Part shown: in pieces, positions 41,110 to 51,877 of the stretch | Position numbering within the stretch: the first letter of the stretch is position 1 | Layout of the letters: every line of letters starts with the position of its first letter | Source: Pedobacter chinensis | GTDB taxonomy: Bacteria; Bacteroidota; Bacteroidia; Sphingobacteriales; Sphingobacteriaceae | Length of the DNA: 64,000 bases | Assembly (NCBI RefSeq): GCF_003339865.1 | Contig: NZ_QPKV01000003.1 | Span: 248,001-312,000 of the forward strand | Direction of reading: 5' to 3' | The notes under the pieces: generated by a model | The model's input: only the letters and a program-made list of their open reading frames with translations | Database searches by the model: none | Told to the model about the DNA's origin: nothing | Program-made: the position numbers and the translations under genes

Positions 41110-44100
41110 ATGAAGACCTGTTTGAAAAGGAAATGGCTTTTTTATGCCCTGATTTTGGGGCTTTTACTTATTACTACAACAGGTTTCGCCCAAATTAATA
41201 TTGGAACCGTCGATCCGGGCCCTTTTACGCCTGGGAGTACTATTGCTGTACCATTTAACATCATCTCAGACTGTACATCTCAGGGAAATACTTTTCAATT
41301 ATACTTATCAGATGAAAATGGAAATTTTGGCGCTGAAAAACTAATAGGAACATACAACGGCTTTTATAGTACTTATGTAAACGGCTTAATCCCAGCTACC
41401 GGAATTATTCCGGGAACAGGGTATAAGTTGAGGATAAAAACGACCATCCCCGTCTCAATAAGTACAGAATCTGGTCCGTTTGAAATCATAGCCGGTGCAC
41501 CCACAGAAGCAAAGTTAACATCAAGTTACCTGGATCCAACCAATACAGAAACTTTTGGAACATGTACCAGCAGGGCAGATAACTCATTCTTTATCACGAA
41601 TGAATCAACTCCAGCAAGCACAGTTACCGCAACCATTACAGATGAATTGAATGGTGGAATTACCACCTTAAGTTTTCCAACCCCAATACAAACTTTTATC
41701 GCTCAACAAGCACATTATACCATTTTAACAAAGGCGGTTACGCCGAGCGGAACAGTCGCTACAAAAGCGTATTTGCTAATCAATAATAAAACGATAACTG
41801 CTTTCGGAACATCTGGAAATAATGTTGTTTGCCTGCCAATGGGTGCACTTGAGTTTAATGTTGACATTACTTCATCCGCAGGGATTCAGAATAACTTCCC
41901 GGGTGATAGTTACACCATTACCTGGGGAGATAATACTAGTTCTGTTTATACTCTTTGCGATATTAAAGCGATGGGAGGTAAGGTAACACATACCTATTTG
42001 AAATCATCTTGTGGGAGCACCTATACCTCAAGTGCCGGAACCATATACAACGCCTTTGACGTAACCATCAACGTATCTAATGCCTTTTGCGGAAATGTTG
42101 GAACCCCGGTTTCATCATCAGCAAGGGTTGTAGAAAAGCCTGTAAACTCCTTTACTTTTAATGATCTGGGGTGTACCAATACCGATATTACCTTTACTAA
42201 CACTTCGGTTTTAGGTGAAAATCCAAATACCAACACACCCGGCTGTACATCAAATGTGGTTACTTATAACTGGTTTGTAGATGGTGTTCCTGTTGAAGTT
42301 AATAAACCAAGATCTTACAATTTGGTAACGAAATTTTTGACTCACGGAGAACATATTATCCGCCTGGAATCCAATACCTCTGGTGCTTGTGGTGCCGATC
42401 CCGTGGAGATGAAAATTTGTATTCAAGATCCTCCAAAACCCGCCTTTACACTGCCAGGCACAATATTGTGTTCGGGCGGATCATTAAAAGCAAATGATAA
42501 TTCAATTTTGGATAATATCTGTAATGCTGCAAATACGTATTCGTGGAGCGTATCTCCTGCGGTCAGCTATGCTAATGGCACAGATGCCTCAAGCAAAGAG
42601 CCGGAATTTGTATTTAACAGCGCCGGGGTTTATACAATTATTTTAACCATCTCTACACCATCATGCGGATTGGTTTCTACAGCACCACAAACGGTTGTTG
42701 TAAATTCCTCCCCAACAGCAACGCTCTCACCTGATGTTACTCTTTGTAATTTAGCTACTTATGATTTTAACAACACCACATCAGGCCCTACCAGAACCAT
42801 ATTAGAAGGAACCTCAAAAGATGTTGCCGACACTTACACCTGGGTAGTTACCGCTGCTGGAACCGGAACTTATAATTTTACCGGCGGAACAACTGCAAAT
42901 TCAAAATATCCATCAATTAAATTCAACGATTATGATGAATATACAGTTACCGTTACACATCAGAACAATTGTGGAACCGTAACCACAACACAAAAACTAA
43001 CCTTCTCCACGGCACCTGTTGTAAACGCCGGGCCAGATCAAAGCATTTGCTTTGATGAGTCTGGTTTTACCTTATCGGGAACAGTAACGGGGACAACAAC
43101 AACTCACACCTGGGTGGGTGGCTCAGGAACCTTTTCGACAAACAGAAACGATTTAAATGCGGTTTACACCCCTAGTTTAGCTGAAAGAAATGCCGGAACT
43201 GTTACTTTAATATTAAGAGCCACCACTGCGTTGACCGCTCCCTGTGATCAAATCGATGATGATGTTATCCTGACGATAAAACCTGATATCAGCTTAACAA
43301 GTGCAGCCAATGAAACGATTTGTACGGGAAAAAGCGTCGCGTATATTCCTACATCAGCCGCCGCGGGAACAACTTTTACCTGGACCGCTACCGGAACTTC
43401 AAACGCTGCCGGATTTACGCCAAGCGGTAGCGGAACTATTAATGATGTGCTAACCAATTCAGATTTAACAAACGCTGCGACTGTAACTTATGTGATCACA
43501 CCTGCCAGAGATGGCTGTGTGGGAACACCGTTTAATTTTGTCGTAACCGTTAACCCAAATCCATCAGTTACTGCCACAGCTCCAAATCTTACCATCTGCA
43601 ATAATACTTCTACAGCTATCACATTATCATCGGCAATGCCAAATGTGAGCTACATCTATTCAAGCGTTGTTTCCGGTGACATCACAGGTAACAGCAATAG
43701 AGCAGCCGCAGCACCAGGTACGGCAATTAATGATGTTTTAACTAATTCTGGCACAACACCAGGAACTGTAACTTATACCATCACACCAGTTTCTGAGGGG
43801 AGCTGCACTGGAACACCAACTTCAATAATCATTACGGTATTACCGGGAGCCACTTTGGCTAATGCGGGAATGGATGAATCTATTTGTAATGTAACATCGC
43901 ATACCCTGAATGGCAATTTACCCGAAGTAGGTTCTGGAAAGTGGTCGATTGTTTCTGCGCCAACAGCCATTACTTTCGCTGATGATACTAAAAATAACAC
44001 TACAATTTCCGGCTTACAGGCAGGCAACAGTTATGTGTTTAGGTGGACCATAAGCGATGCCGGGTGTTCAACATCTGGTGATGACGTTCAAATAACCGTT

Positions 44101-47037
44101 AATCCTGAAAGTGTTGGTGGAACAACTACTGGAAGCGAGACTGTATGCGCTGGTTCAAATAGCGGGAACATCACTTTGTCCGGGCAAGTTGGAAACATTA
44201 TAAGATGGGAACGTTCTATCGATAATGGTCAAACCTGGTCAGTCATTACCTCAACTACAAATCCATTTGTTTTCACAGGATTAACCATTACCACTCAATA
44301 CAGGGCAATTGTGCAAAGTGGAAGTTGTGCGGAAGCAATCTCATCGGTTTCGATCATTACCGTTAGTCCTGGTACAGTTACAGCCAATGCAGGTACTGAT
44401 CAAAATTTATGCAGTGGTACTGGTGTTACATTAAATGGAAATAACCCCGCTCCAAATAACGGGTTATGGACATTAATTTCGGGGCAAACAGGCATCACTA
44501 TTACTGATCCGACACTTTATAACACTAGCGTAACAGGTTTAACCCCTGGTGAAATCTATAAATTCAGATGGACTATTTCAGGCTTTACCGGCTGTCCTTC
44601 ATCATCATCAGAAGTAACGATAACGTACTATTCGCCAATAACCAATAATATTACGGCTCCTGCAGCACCAATTTGTGCCGGTCAAAGCGTTACCATAACC
44701 GGCGACGTACCAACTGGTGGATCGGGAAGTTTCAGTTATCAATGGCAAAGCAGTACTGACGGAAGTACCTGGGTAAATGTTCCTTCGGCTGTTGGTAAAG
44801 ATTTAACATTCAGCGCAACGGCATCATTATCTTACAGAAGATTGGTTAACAGTACCATCTGCACCTCAATAAGCAATACTATTCAGGTAAATGTTTTACC
44901 GGAATTAACGAATAACCTGATTTCTGCAGATCAGCAAATTTGCGTTGGCTCAGCGGCAGCAATGTTAACAGGTTCTACTCCATCAGGGGGAGATGGTAAT
45001 TTTATGTACCAATGGCAATCGAGCTTGAATGGAACTGCCTGGAGCGATGTCCTTGGTGCAAATGGCTTAAACTTTACTCCGCCAATTCCAACTACCACTA
45101 TCTATTACAGGCGATTGGTAAGCAGTAGTTCATGTGCCGGCAGTGTGAGTAATCAGATCAAGCTAACCGTGAATCCTCCGGCGAAAGCAGAGATTACCTT
45201 TACTCAGGATAAAGGTTGTGCACCATTCCAAATAACCTCTACAAACGTCGCGGCAACATTATATCCCGATCGTAACGCAACATACTCCTGGTTTGCCAAT
45301 GGCGTGCAAATAGGTACGGGCGCAAATTTTCCTGGCTATACCTTAGCAACAGAGAACCAGAGTGTGATAATTAAACTGGTAGTAACAAGTAGCTTAGGTT
45401 GCGAAAGTGCTGAGACAAGCCATACTTTTACTACACAACAAGATGTAACGGCGGCTTATACGCAAAACATAACGAATGGCTGCGGACCATTAAATGTAAC
45501 CTTCACAAACACTTCAAATTCATTAACGGCTGCTACTTTTAAATGGGATTTTGGCAATGGTGTCACTTCTAATCTGGCTCAGCCTTCAGCAGTGACTTAT
45601 CAGGCCGATCCAGCGGGAAAAGACGTGATTTATACCGTTACCCTCGAGGCAATAACCCCTTGTGGAACTACAACTCAAACATCAGAAGTTTTGGTTAAAG
45701 CAAAGCCAGTATCTATATTTTCTCCTGATAAAACGGCTGGTTGTTCTCCATTCACAGTAACCTTCAGCAATACATCTCCAGGAAGTTCAGGCAGCTACAC
45801 TTACGATTTTGGAGATGGAACAATACTTACTGTTACCGATAAAAACAGTGTTACACACACTTACAACACTATTATCGTTAACGATTATATTGTTAAAATG
45901 ACTGCCACGAATGAGTGCGGAACGAATGAATCCCAATATTCTATCCACGTTTCTCCAAATACAATTGTTCCCGAATTGGTGGTAAACAGCAATCAGCTTA
46001 AAGGTTGTGCGCCACTTAAAGTCGATTTTTATAACAATACAAAAGGCGCAAGCAGTTTTGTTTATGATTTTGGAGATGGCAGTACAGCTTTAACCAATTC
46101 AGCACCAGAAGTGGTTACACACACTTTTACCAGAGCTGGTAAATACACAATTACTTTATACGCATCAAATGGTTGTTCAAATGCATCCACAACCGAGGTT
46201 GTAGAAGTGTTGGAACAACCTACAGTTAGCTTTACGGCAGACAAAACCAGTGGCTGTGATGGTGTGGTTGTGAAGTTTAAAAATAACAGTCAAAATGCCA
46301 TTGCCTATATCTGGGATTTTGGAGATGGAACTACTTCCAACAGTTTTGAACCAACCCACACATTTACCGGGTCTGATAAAAATTTTACTGTAAGTTTAAC
46401 CGCAACCAACATTTTAGGATGTACAAGTACAGTTACACTACCTGGCTACATTAACATTGTAAATCTACCGGTTGCCACTTTCACGGTTAGTCCCGGCAAT
46501 GAGCTATCCATTCCTAATTATACATTTGGGTTTAAAGACGCCAGTGTTGGTGCGGTAAGCTGGGAATGGACTTTCGGAGATGGGGCAAGATCTACCCTTC
46601 AAAACCCGAATCATACCTACGCAGAAGACGGGGTTTACACAGTAACCTTAAAAATTTTAAATAAAGAAGGCTGTGAGGCCATAAGTACTCAATCCGTTAG
46701 AATTATTGGTGTGCCAGGAAACTTAAACCTACCCAATTCATTTATGCCTGCAAGCTCAAAGAACGAACTTCGAACTTTTAAAGCTAAGGGCAGGGGGATT
46801 AAAGAATGGCGCATGAGTATTTTTAACAAATGGGGGCAATTGCTTTGGGAAACCACTAAACTGGATGACGGCGCCCCGCTTGAGGGATGGGATGGAACAT
46901 TTAACGGACAAGAACAGCCGCAAGGCATTTACTACTGGAAAGTAGACATCAAATTTATAAATGGCAGTGATTGGAAAGGGATGACTTACGATTCATCTCC
47001 ACCCAGGAAAACAGGCGTAATATATTTAATAAGATGA
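41110..47037 (+). CDS. Large type IX secretion cargo: PKD/Ig repeats with gliding-type C-terminal domain
   Basis: 1975 residues. Signal peptide (to TTTGFAQ, about 28). A long array of Ig/PKD-like repeats: early units are Cys-containing and Thr/Ser-rich (NAGxDxxxC...LNGN motifs near 640, 920 and 1095), later units are classical PKD with DFG(D/N)G near 1478, 1565, 1647, 1735 and 1820. The end (about 1875-1975) is a CHU_C / type B C-terminal domain, FNKWGQLLWE ... GWDGTFNG ... GIYYWKV, the signal for type IX secretion and surface attachment. Expected on the cell surface as an adhesin-like filament. Coupled to a PorP/SprF gene. Confidence 0.92.
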   Translation: MKTCLKRKWLFYALILGLLLITTTGFAQINIGTVDPGPFTPGSTIAVPFNIISDCTSQGNTFQLYLSDENGNFGAEKLIGTYNGFYSTYVNGLIPATGIIPGTGYKLRIKTTIPVSISTESGPFEIIAGAPTEAKLTSSYLDPTNTETFGTCTSRADNSFFITNESTPASTVTATITDELNGGITTLSFPTPIQTFIAQQAHYTILTKAVTPSGTVATKAYLLINNKTITAFGTSGNNVVCLPMGALEFNVDITSSAGIQNNFPGDSYTITWGDNTSSVYTLCDIKAMGGKVTHTYLKSSCGSTYTSSAGTIYNAFDVTINVSNAFCGNVGTPVSSSARVVEKPVNSFTFNDLGCTNTDITFTNTSVLGENPNTNTPGCTSNVVTYNWFVDGVPVEVNKPRSYNLVTKFLTHGEHIIRLESNTSGACGADPVEMKICIQDPPKPAFTLPGTILCSGGSLKANDNSILDNICNAANTYSWSVSPAVSYANGTDASSKEPEFVFNSAGVYTIILTISTPSCGLVSTAPQTVVVNSSPTATLSPDVTLCNLATYDFNNTTSGPTRTILEGTSKDVADTYTWVVTAAGTGTYNFTGGTTANSKYPSIKFNDYDEYTVTVTHQNNCGTVTTTQKLTFSTAPVVNAGPDQSICFDESGFTLSGTVTGTTTTHTWVGGSGTFSTNRNDLNAVYTPSLAERNAGTVTLILRATTALTAPCDQIDDDVILTIKPDISLTSAANETICTGKSVAYIPTSAAAGTTFTWTATGTSNAAGFTPSGSGTINDVLTNSDLTNAATVTYVITPARDGCVGTPFNFVVTVNPNPSVTATAPNLTICNNTSTAITLSSAMPNVSYIYSSVVSGDITGNSNRAAAAPGTAINDVLTNSGTTPGTVTYTITPVSEGSCTGTPTSIIITVLPGATLANAGMDESICNVTSHTLNGNLPEVGSGKWSIVSAPTAITFADDTKNNTTISGLQAGNSYVFRWTISDAGCSTSGDDVQITVNPESVGGTTTGSETVCAGSNSGNITLSGQVGNIIRWERSIDNGQTWSVITSTTNPFVFTGLTITTQYRAIVQSGSCAEAISSVSIITVSPGTVTANAGTDQNLCSGTGVTLNGNNPAPNNGLWTLISGQTGITITDPTLYNTSVTGLTPGEIYKFRWTISGFTGCPSSSSEVTITYYSPITNNITAPAAPICAGQSVTITGDVPTGGSGSFSYQWQSSTDGSTWVNVPSAVGKDLTFSATASLSYRRLVNSTICTSISNTIQVNVLPELTNNLISADQQICVGSAAAMLTGSTPSGGDGNFMYQWQSSLNGTAWSDVLGANGLNFTPPIPTTTIYYRRLVSSSSCAGSVSNQIKLTVNPPAKAEITFTQDKGCAPFQITSTNVAATLYPDRNATYSWFANGVQIGTGANFPGYTLATENQSVIIKLVVTSSLGCESAETSHTFTTQQDVTAAYTQNITNGCGPLNVTFTNTSNSLTAATFKWDFGNGVTSNLAQPSAVTYQADPAGKDVIYTVTLEAITPCGTTTQTSEVLVKAKPVSIFSPDKTAGCSPFTVTFSNTSPGSSGSYTYDFGDGTILTVTDKNSVTHTYNTIIVNDYIVKMTATNECGTNESQYSIHVSPNTIVPELVVNSNQLKGCAPLKVDFYNNTKGASSFVYDFGDGSTALTNSAPEVVTHTFTRAGKYTITLYASNGCSNASTTEVVEVLEQPTVSFTADKTSGCDGVVVKFKNNSQNAIAYIWDFGDGTTSNSFEPTHTFTGSDKNFTVSLTATNILGCTSTVTLPGYINIVNLPVATFTVSPGNELSIPNYTFGFKDASVGAVSWEWTFGDGARSTLQNPNHTYAEDGVYTVTLKILNKEGCEAISTQSVRIIGVPGNLNLPNSFMPASSKNELRTFKAKGRGIKEWRMSIFNKWGQLLWETTKLDDGAPLEGWDGTFNGQEQPQGIYYWKVDIKFINGSDWKGMTYDSSPPRKTGVIYLIR

Positions 47038-48056
47038 CGGGAAGAAAGATGATATTATTTATGCTTGTAATGGCATTGCCACTAATCTCACTAGGGCAAG
47101 ACCACATTTACTCGCAGTTTTACAACGCACCAATTTACCTTAACCCAGCGCTTACAGGACAGTTTGAAGGTGACATTAGATTTAATGCTCTATACAGAAA
47201 TCAGTGGACAGGCTTAGCCGGTGATTTTTCTTATATGAGTGCTTCCGGAGATTTAAATCTCGACAAAATAAACAGTGGTGTGGGATTAATATTTAACCGA
47301 AGTACTGAAGGAACAGCGTATCTGGTAAAAAACAATATCGCAGCAAGTTATTCTTATATTATCGGTGGAGATGATTTTACTCTATCCTTTGGGTTACAGG
47401 CCGGAATTACCAATCAAAAATTAAACTGGGATAAACTGGTGTTTGGTGATCAGATTGACATTGGCACGGGTTATATACCTGGCAGTGTTTCGGGTGCAGA
47501 AAGACCAACGATAGACAGCCGTTTTTATTTTGATGCAAATGCCGGAACGAACTTTGTTTATGGCAAATTTATGTTGGGTGTTGCCGCCCATCATCTTAAC
47601 CGGCCTGATGAGTCTTTATCTGGGTTTCAGACAAAATTACCCATGCGTATTTCTGCCAACGTGAGTTACAAACTAACTTTAATCCCAGATCAATATGACC
47701 GCGATGGGAGTTACCTCATTCCATCAATTGTGGCTTACAAACAGCAAAATGTATCTTCATATAGTGTAGGCATGCAATACAAATATGCAGGAATTAACGC
47801 AGGCATTTGGTATCGTGGAGGTGGAAACTCAAACGGGAATGATGCCATCGTATTTTCTGTAATCTTTGATATTTTCAATAGAAGAACGAACGGCGAAAAA
47901 TTCAGGTTAGGCATCAGTCATGACGCTACCACATCAAAAATAAACTACACCAATACAAACGGAACCTCAGAGATTGGCATTGGTTATGAAAAATATTTTC
48001 AGAATAGTTCAAAAGGTGGTCGTGCAAATGGCCTGAGATGTTATGATTTTTATTAA
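47034..48056 (+). CDS. PorP/SprF family type IX secretion system membrane protein
   Basis: 340 residues from the ATG at 47034, whose bases overlap the previous stop (ATGA). Signal peptide MTGRKMILFMLVMALPLISLG, then the family start QDHIYSQFYNAPIYLNPAL and a beta-barrel pattern with RNQWTGL near residue 60, as in PorP/SprF. Such proteins help secrete or anchor partner cargo with type B C-terminal domains, here most likely the giant protein encoded just before it. Several paralogues are normal in Bacteroidota. Confidence 0.93.
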   Translation: MTGRKMILFMLVMALPLISLGQDHIYSQFYNAPIYLNPALTGQFEGDIRFNALYRNQWTGLAGDFSYMSASGDLNLDKINSGVGLIFNRSTEGTAYLVKNNIAASYSYIIGGDDFTLSFGLQAGITNQKLNWDKLVFGDQIDIGTGYIPGSVSGAERPTIDSRFYFDANAGTNFVYGKFMLGVAAHHLNRPDESLSGFQTKLPMRISANVSYKLTLIPDQYDRDGSYLIPSIVAYKQQNVSSYSVGMQYKYAGINAGIWYRGGGNSNGNDAIVFSVIFDIFNRRTNGEKFRLGISHDATTSKINYTNTNGTSEIGIGYEKYFQNSSKGGRANGLRCYDFY

Positions 48057-48079
48057 TTTGCCTTTGTTAACTCAAGGCA

Positions 48080-48739
48080 ATGAACAATATCCTGGAAAAT
48101 AGTTATTTCATCACACAAAGTGAAGTCAATAAGTTTTTATTAGCCACACTGCTATGCGGTTTAATCGGTGCTGAACGAGAGTACCGAAGCAAATCTGCAG
48201 GGTTAAAAACAATGATGATGATTGGCTTAGGCGCAACCTTGTTTACAATACTTTCCATAAAGATAGGGCAGGCCAGTCAGGATAGAATTGCATCAAACAT
48301 TGTTACAGGAATTGGTTTTCTGGGTGCAGGGGTAATCTTTAAGGAAGAGAACCGGGTTAAAGGCTTAACAACAGCTTGCATTATCTGGATTGTTGCAGCT
48401 ATCGGAATGGCAGTAGGTGGTGGTTATTATGAGCAGGCTATCGGTGTTACAGGTGTTGTGCTCCTTGCGCTTATCGTTTTTCCTTTTTTAGAGGAGGTTG
48501 GTGATCGTCGTTTTACCAAAAGAGTTTACCGGATTGTAAAGAAGCAACATGCTCATGGTAATTTAGAAAGCTATGAAGAGGCTTTTAAAGAAAATAAACT
48601 TAAACCGCAGCGTGGAAAACACCAATTAGTAGATAATATTATTACAGGAAACTGGACCGCGACCGGAACCCCAAAAAACCATCAAAAGTTTGTGGAGCAA
48701 ATGTTAAAGGATGATGACATTTTAGAGTTTGATTTTTAA
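48080..48739 (+). CDS. MgtC/SapB-family inner-membrane protein
   Basis: 219 residues; four to five hydrophobic helices in the first 140 with the MgtC signature CGLIGAEREYRSKSAGLKT and GIGFLGAGVIF, followed by a soluble C-terminal tail of about 75 residues (KRVYRIVKKQH...). MgtC proteins are linked to magnesium and acid stress; the molecular role is unsettled. 24 bp after the PorP/SprF gene, so may be on its transcript, though functions look unrelated. Confidence 0.9.
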   Translation: MNNILENSYFITQSEVNKFLLATLLCGLIGAEREYRSKSAGLKTMMMIGLGATLFTILSIKIGQASQDRIASNIVTGIGFLGAGVIFKEENRVKGLTTACIIWIVAAIGMAVGGGYYEQAIGVTGVVLLALIVFPFLEEVGDRRFTKRVYRIVKKQHAHGNLESYEEAFKENKLKPQRGKHQLVDNIITGNWTATGTPKNHQKFVEQMLKDDDILEFDF

Positions 48740-48774
48740 AACTTTCAACTACAGAATATCTGTAAAACAAATCA

Positions 48775-48782
48775 TAGATTTG
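48775..48782 (+). promoter_or_regulatory. -7 box for the serine dehydratase gene
   Basis: TAGATTTG followed by C, a TAnnTTTG match, 18 bp before the ATG at 48800. No TTG partner at ideal distance. Confidence 0.35.
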
Positions 48783-48799
48783 CATAACTAACTTGCTTC

Positions 48800-50227
48800 A
48801 TGATTAAGGAACAAATTTCAGTTTTCGATATTTTTAAAATAGGCATTGGTCCATCAAGCTCACACACGCTTGGCCCGTGGCGGGCTGCCCAACAATTTAC
48901 CGCATCTCTATCTCGGCAAGGGCTGATTGCCGATGTGGAAATGATAAAAATATTGCTTTATGGTTCACTTGCCAAAACGGGTAAAGGCCATGGAACTGAT
49001 GTGGCTATTTTACTTGGTTTAACAGGGGCCGATCCTGTAACTTTCGATGTTGAGGCAGTTACGCCAACATTTGAGAATATTCAAATCCAAAAGAAGCTTA
49101 ATCTTGCCGAAAACCGGGTAATAGACTTTGATTATGACAATGATTTATTATTTCTTTTTGCAGAAAGCCTTCCTTTTCACCCAAATGCAGTTACGTTTCA
49201 GGCTTTTCTAAAAAATGGAAAAGCTTTCTCTGAAACTTATTATTCGATTGGAGGCGGTTTTGTGGTAAAAGAAGGAGAAGATAACAGCCAAAAAGCTCAG
49301 GTAGATTTACCTTTTCCCATAGAGAAGGCAAAAGAGCTTTTACATTGGTGTTTATCTACCGGATTAAAAGTGAGCGAAATTGTACTGGAAAACGAACTCG
49401 CCTGGCGACCGGAATCTGTTACAAAGGCCGGAATTTTGCAACACTTTTTTGTAATGCGGGATTGCATTTATCGTGGCTGTCATACCACTGGTTTTTTGCC
49501 GGGCGGTTTAGATGTTGCAAGAAGGGCATTCCCATTGAATAAGCGATTGATTGGCCAGGCTGAATATAATGATTACAATTCATGGGTTGAAGCGATCAGA
49601 AAAGGTGGAAACGGCTTCAACTACATTTTAGATTGGGTAAGTTGTTTTGCTTTGGCGGTTAATGAAGAAAATGCATCTTTTGGTCGCGTGGTTACTGCGC
49701 CAACAAATGGTGCCGCTGGTGTAATTCCTGCTGTATTGCAGTATTTTATTACTTTTTGCGATGGTTATTCAGAGGATAAAATCATTCAGTTTATTGCCTG
49801 CGCATCAGAAATAGGAAGTATTTTTAAAAAAGGCGCCACAATTTCGGCTGCAATGGGTGGCTGTCAGGCAGAAATAGGTGTTTCTTCAGCAATGGCTGCA
49901 GCGGCTTTAACCGAATGTTTAGGCGGTTCTCAAAGACAAGTTTTAATGGCCGCAGAAATTGCAATGGAGCATCATTTGGGTTTAACCTGCGATCCAATTG
50001 GAGGACTGGTGCAAATTCCTTGCATTGAGCGGAACACAATGGGTGCAATAAAAGCGATTACAGCAAGTCAATTGGCTTTACAAAGTAATCCTGACAAGGC
50101 AAAGGTAAGTTTAGATGCCGTGGTAAATACCATGTGGGAGACCGCATTGGATATGAATGCTAAGTACAAAGAAACATCAGACGGAGGCCTTGCAACAAAT
50201 ATTCCGATTAGCTTGCCGGAGTGTTAG
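48800..50227 (+). CDS. sdaA: L-serine ammonia-lyase (iron-sulfur, single chain)
   Basis: 475-residue enzyme converting L-serine to pyruvate and ammonia. N-terminal beta domain starts with [12 protein letters not shown]; the C-terminal alpha domain carries [15 protein letters not shown] and cysteines expected to hold the [4Fe-4S] cluster: [24 protein letters not shown]. Fused alpha-beta arrangement as in Bacteroidota and Gammaproteobacteria. The last eleven codons have been copied twice into the repeat downstream. Confidence 0.96.
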   Translation: MIKEQISVFDIFKIGIGPSSSHTLGPWRAAQQFTASLSRQGLIADVEMIKILLYGSLAKTGKGHGTDVAILLGLTGADPVTFDVEAVTPTFENIQIQKKLNLAENRVIDFDYDNDLLFLFAESLPFHPNAVTFQAFLKNGKAFSETYYSIGGGFVVKEGEDNSQKAQVDLPFPIEKAKELLHWCLSTGLKVSEIVLENELAWRPESVTKAGILQHFFVMRDCIYRGCHTTGFLPGGLDVARRAFPLNKRLIGQAEYNDYNSWVEAIRKGGNGFNYILDWVSCFALAVNEENASFGRVVTAPTNGAAGVIPAVLQYFITFCDGYSEDKIIQFIACASEIGSIFKKGATISAAMGGCQAEIGVSSAMAAAALTECLGGSQRQVLMAAEIAMEHHLGLTCDPIGGLVQIPCIERNTMGAIKAITASQLALQSNPDKAKVSLDAVVNTMWETALDMNAKYKETSDGGLATNIPISLPEC

Positions 50228-50960
50228 TTTGTTTTACCACCTGAGACATCCAAGTTCAGCTAAGGCATGGCTTAAATTATAGTTAAAACGCGTCTAATAG
50301 TTTTAGAACATTAAACTTATATTTCTTTAAACGCTGCAAATGGTAAAGACTTTTGCGGGCTTTGCGGAAAACTTTGCATTCTTTGCGGTTAAATTAAACC
50401 TTCACACCAAAAAAAATAAAAAAGGGAGATTGCCACAAATATTCCAATTAGCTTGCCGGAGTGTTAGTTAGTTTGTTTTACCACCTGAGACATCTAAGTT
50501 CAGCTAAGGCATGGTTTAAATTACAGTTAAGAAACCTATCTATATAATAGTTTTAGAACATTAAACTTATATTTCTTTAAACGCTGCAAATGGTAAAGAC
50601 TTTTGCGGACTTTGCGGTTAAACTAAACCTTCACACCAAAAAAAAATAAAAAAGGGAGATTGCCACAAATATTCCCATTAGCTTGCCGGAGTGTTAGTTA
50701 GTTTGTTTTACCACCTGAGACACCTAGGTTCAGCTAAGGCATGGTTTAAATTACAGTTAAGAAACCTATCTATATAGTTTTAGAACATCAAACTTATATT
50801 TCTTTAAACGCTCCAAATGATAAAGGCTTTGCGAAAAACTTTGTGTTCTTTGCGGTTAAACTAAACCTTCACACCAGAAAAAATAAGAAGGAGATTGCTC
50901 GCGAGGACGACCGTTCATGGTTTAGAGCAAAAGCTTCGTGTTCTTTGCGGTTAACCACTA
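50190..50960 (+). repeat. Tandem repeat that has captured the 3' end of sdaA
   Basis: Three direct copies with period 240 then 230 bp, starting at the codons for [11 protein letters not shown]-stop: the original (50190), then 50429 and 50659. Copies 2 and 3 keep the same reading ([12 protein letters not shown]-stop) though no start codon precedes them. Each unit contains the AGGTGGTAAAA motif (minus sense), CGCAAAG-rich tracts and a poly-A tail. The array decays past 50890. No gene in 50228-50957. Confidence 0.9.
50232..50264 (-). repeat. Short AGGTGGTAAAA repeat, copy 3 (reverse)
   Basis: Minus-sense version of the motif at 27467-27499; it is multiplied as part of the downstream tandem array. 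Confidence 0.5.
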
Positions 50961-51869
50961 AAACAACCCTGCATAAGTTAAAACCAACCACCATAAACCA
51001 GTTGTAATAAACGACAATAATATCCCTATCCCAACCACTAAATTTGAAAGTTTCGGATTTAAATTATATTGATCGGCGACAACACCCGCTGTCAATAAAG
51101 TTGGCATCGCCATTTCGAAGATGGTTATTTTAGCAATCATTCCATTCATCCCCAGAAATAATGCAATAATCAGGATTGAAAGTGGCGCTAAAATCAGTTT
51201 GTATAATAAGGCAAAACTAATGTGCCTAATCTCTCCAAACCAGCCACCAAATCTCAGTTGCAAACCAATTGAAAACAAAGCCAACGGACCAACCGTTCCA
51301 GCTAATTTATCAAACAATACATCAAAAGAAGATAAATCTAAATAATGTGGTAAAATCAACGCAAGTATGCAACCAATTAAGGGTGGAAAGGTCAGCACTT
51401 TTTTAAATACCATTTTTGCAGTCAGTTTTTGCTGTTGAGATGAACGAATGGCCACAATTATCCCAATGGTTGATAGTAAGGTAAAAGTGATCTGATCGCA
51501 GATTATGGCAATAGCCAATTCCTTTTCACTAAAATAAGCGATGATTAAAGGAAAACCGATAAATGAGGTATTACTCAATGAACTTACCAGTTTTAAACCT
51601 CCGGAAGTTGCATGACTAATTTTATTAAATCCCGAATAAACAGTTACAAACAACCAGCCGAGCAACCAAATAAAAATAGGTGCTAAAACAGGGAAAAGTA
51701 AATCTTTTGTCCAGATAATATGTGGTAAATACTTAAAAGAAACCGCAGGAAGCGCGATGTAGATAATCCATGCATTGATACCTTTATGAGCATCTTTGGG
51801 TAAGGTTTTACTTTTTCTGAAAAGAATTCCTGCCAGAATGCATAAACCGATGAGGATAAAATTTGCCAT
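50958..51869 (-). CDS. AEC-family (auxin efflux carrier-like) transporter
   Basis: 303 residues, about ten transmembrane helices evenly spread. N-terminal FILIGLCILAGILFRKSK and the repeated half-molecule with LSNTSFIGFPLI and AMPTLLTAGVVADQY are typical of AEC permeases. Substrates in bacteria are organic acids or amino acids; not predictable here. The transcript seems nearly leaderless (see promoter). Confidence 0.9.
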   Translation of the reverse strand: MANFILIGLCILAGILFRKSKTLPKDAHKGINAWIIYIALPAVSFKYLPHIIWTKDLLFPVLAPIFIWLLGWLFVTVYSGFNKISHATSGGLKLVSSLSNTSFIGFPLIIAYFSEKELAIAIICDQITFTLLSTIGIIVAIRSSQQQKLTAKMVFKKVLTFPPLIGCILALILPHYLDLSSFDVLFDKLAGTVGPLALFSIGLQLRFGGWFGEIRHISFALLYKLILAPLSILIIALFLGMNGMIAKITIFEMAMPTLLTAGVVADQYNLNPKLSNLVVGIGILLSFITTGLWWLVLTYAGLF

Positions 51870-51877
51870 TATTGCCG

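Noticed and set aside
50190-50960. Pseudogene copies of sdaA
   Set aside because: Only the last eleven codons are duplicated as part of a tandem repeat; there is no gene body, so they are classed as repeat.
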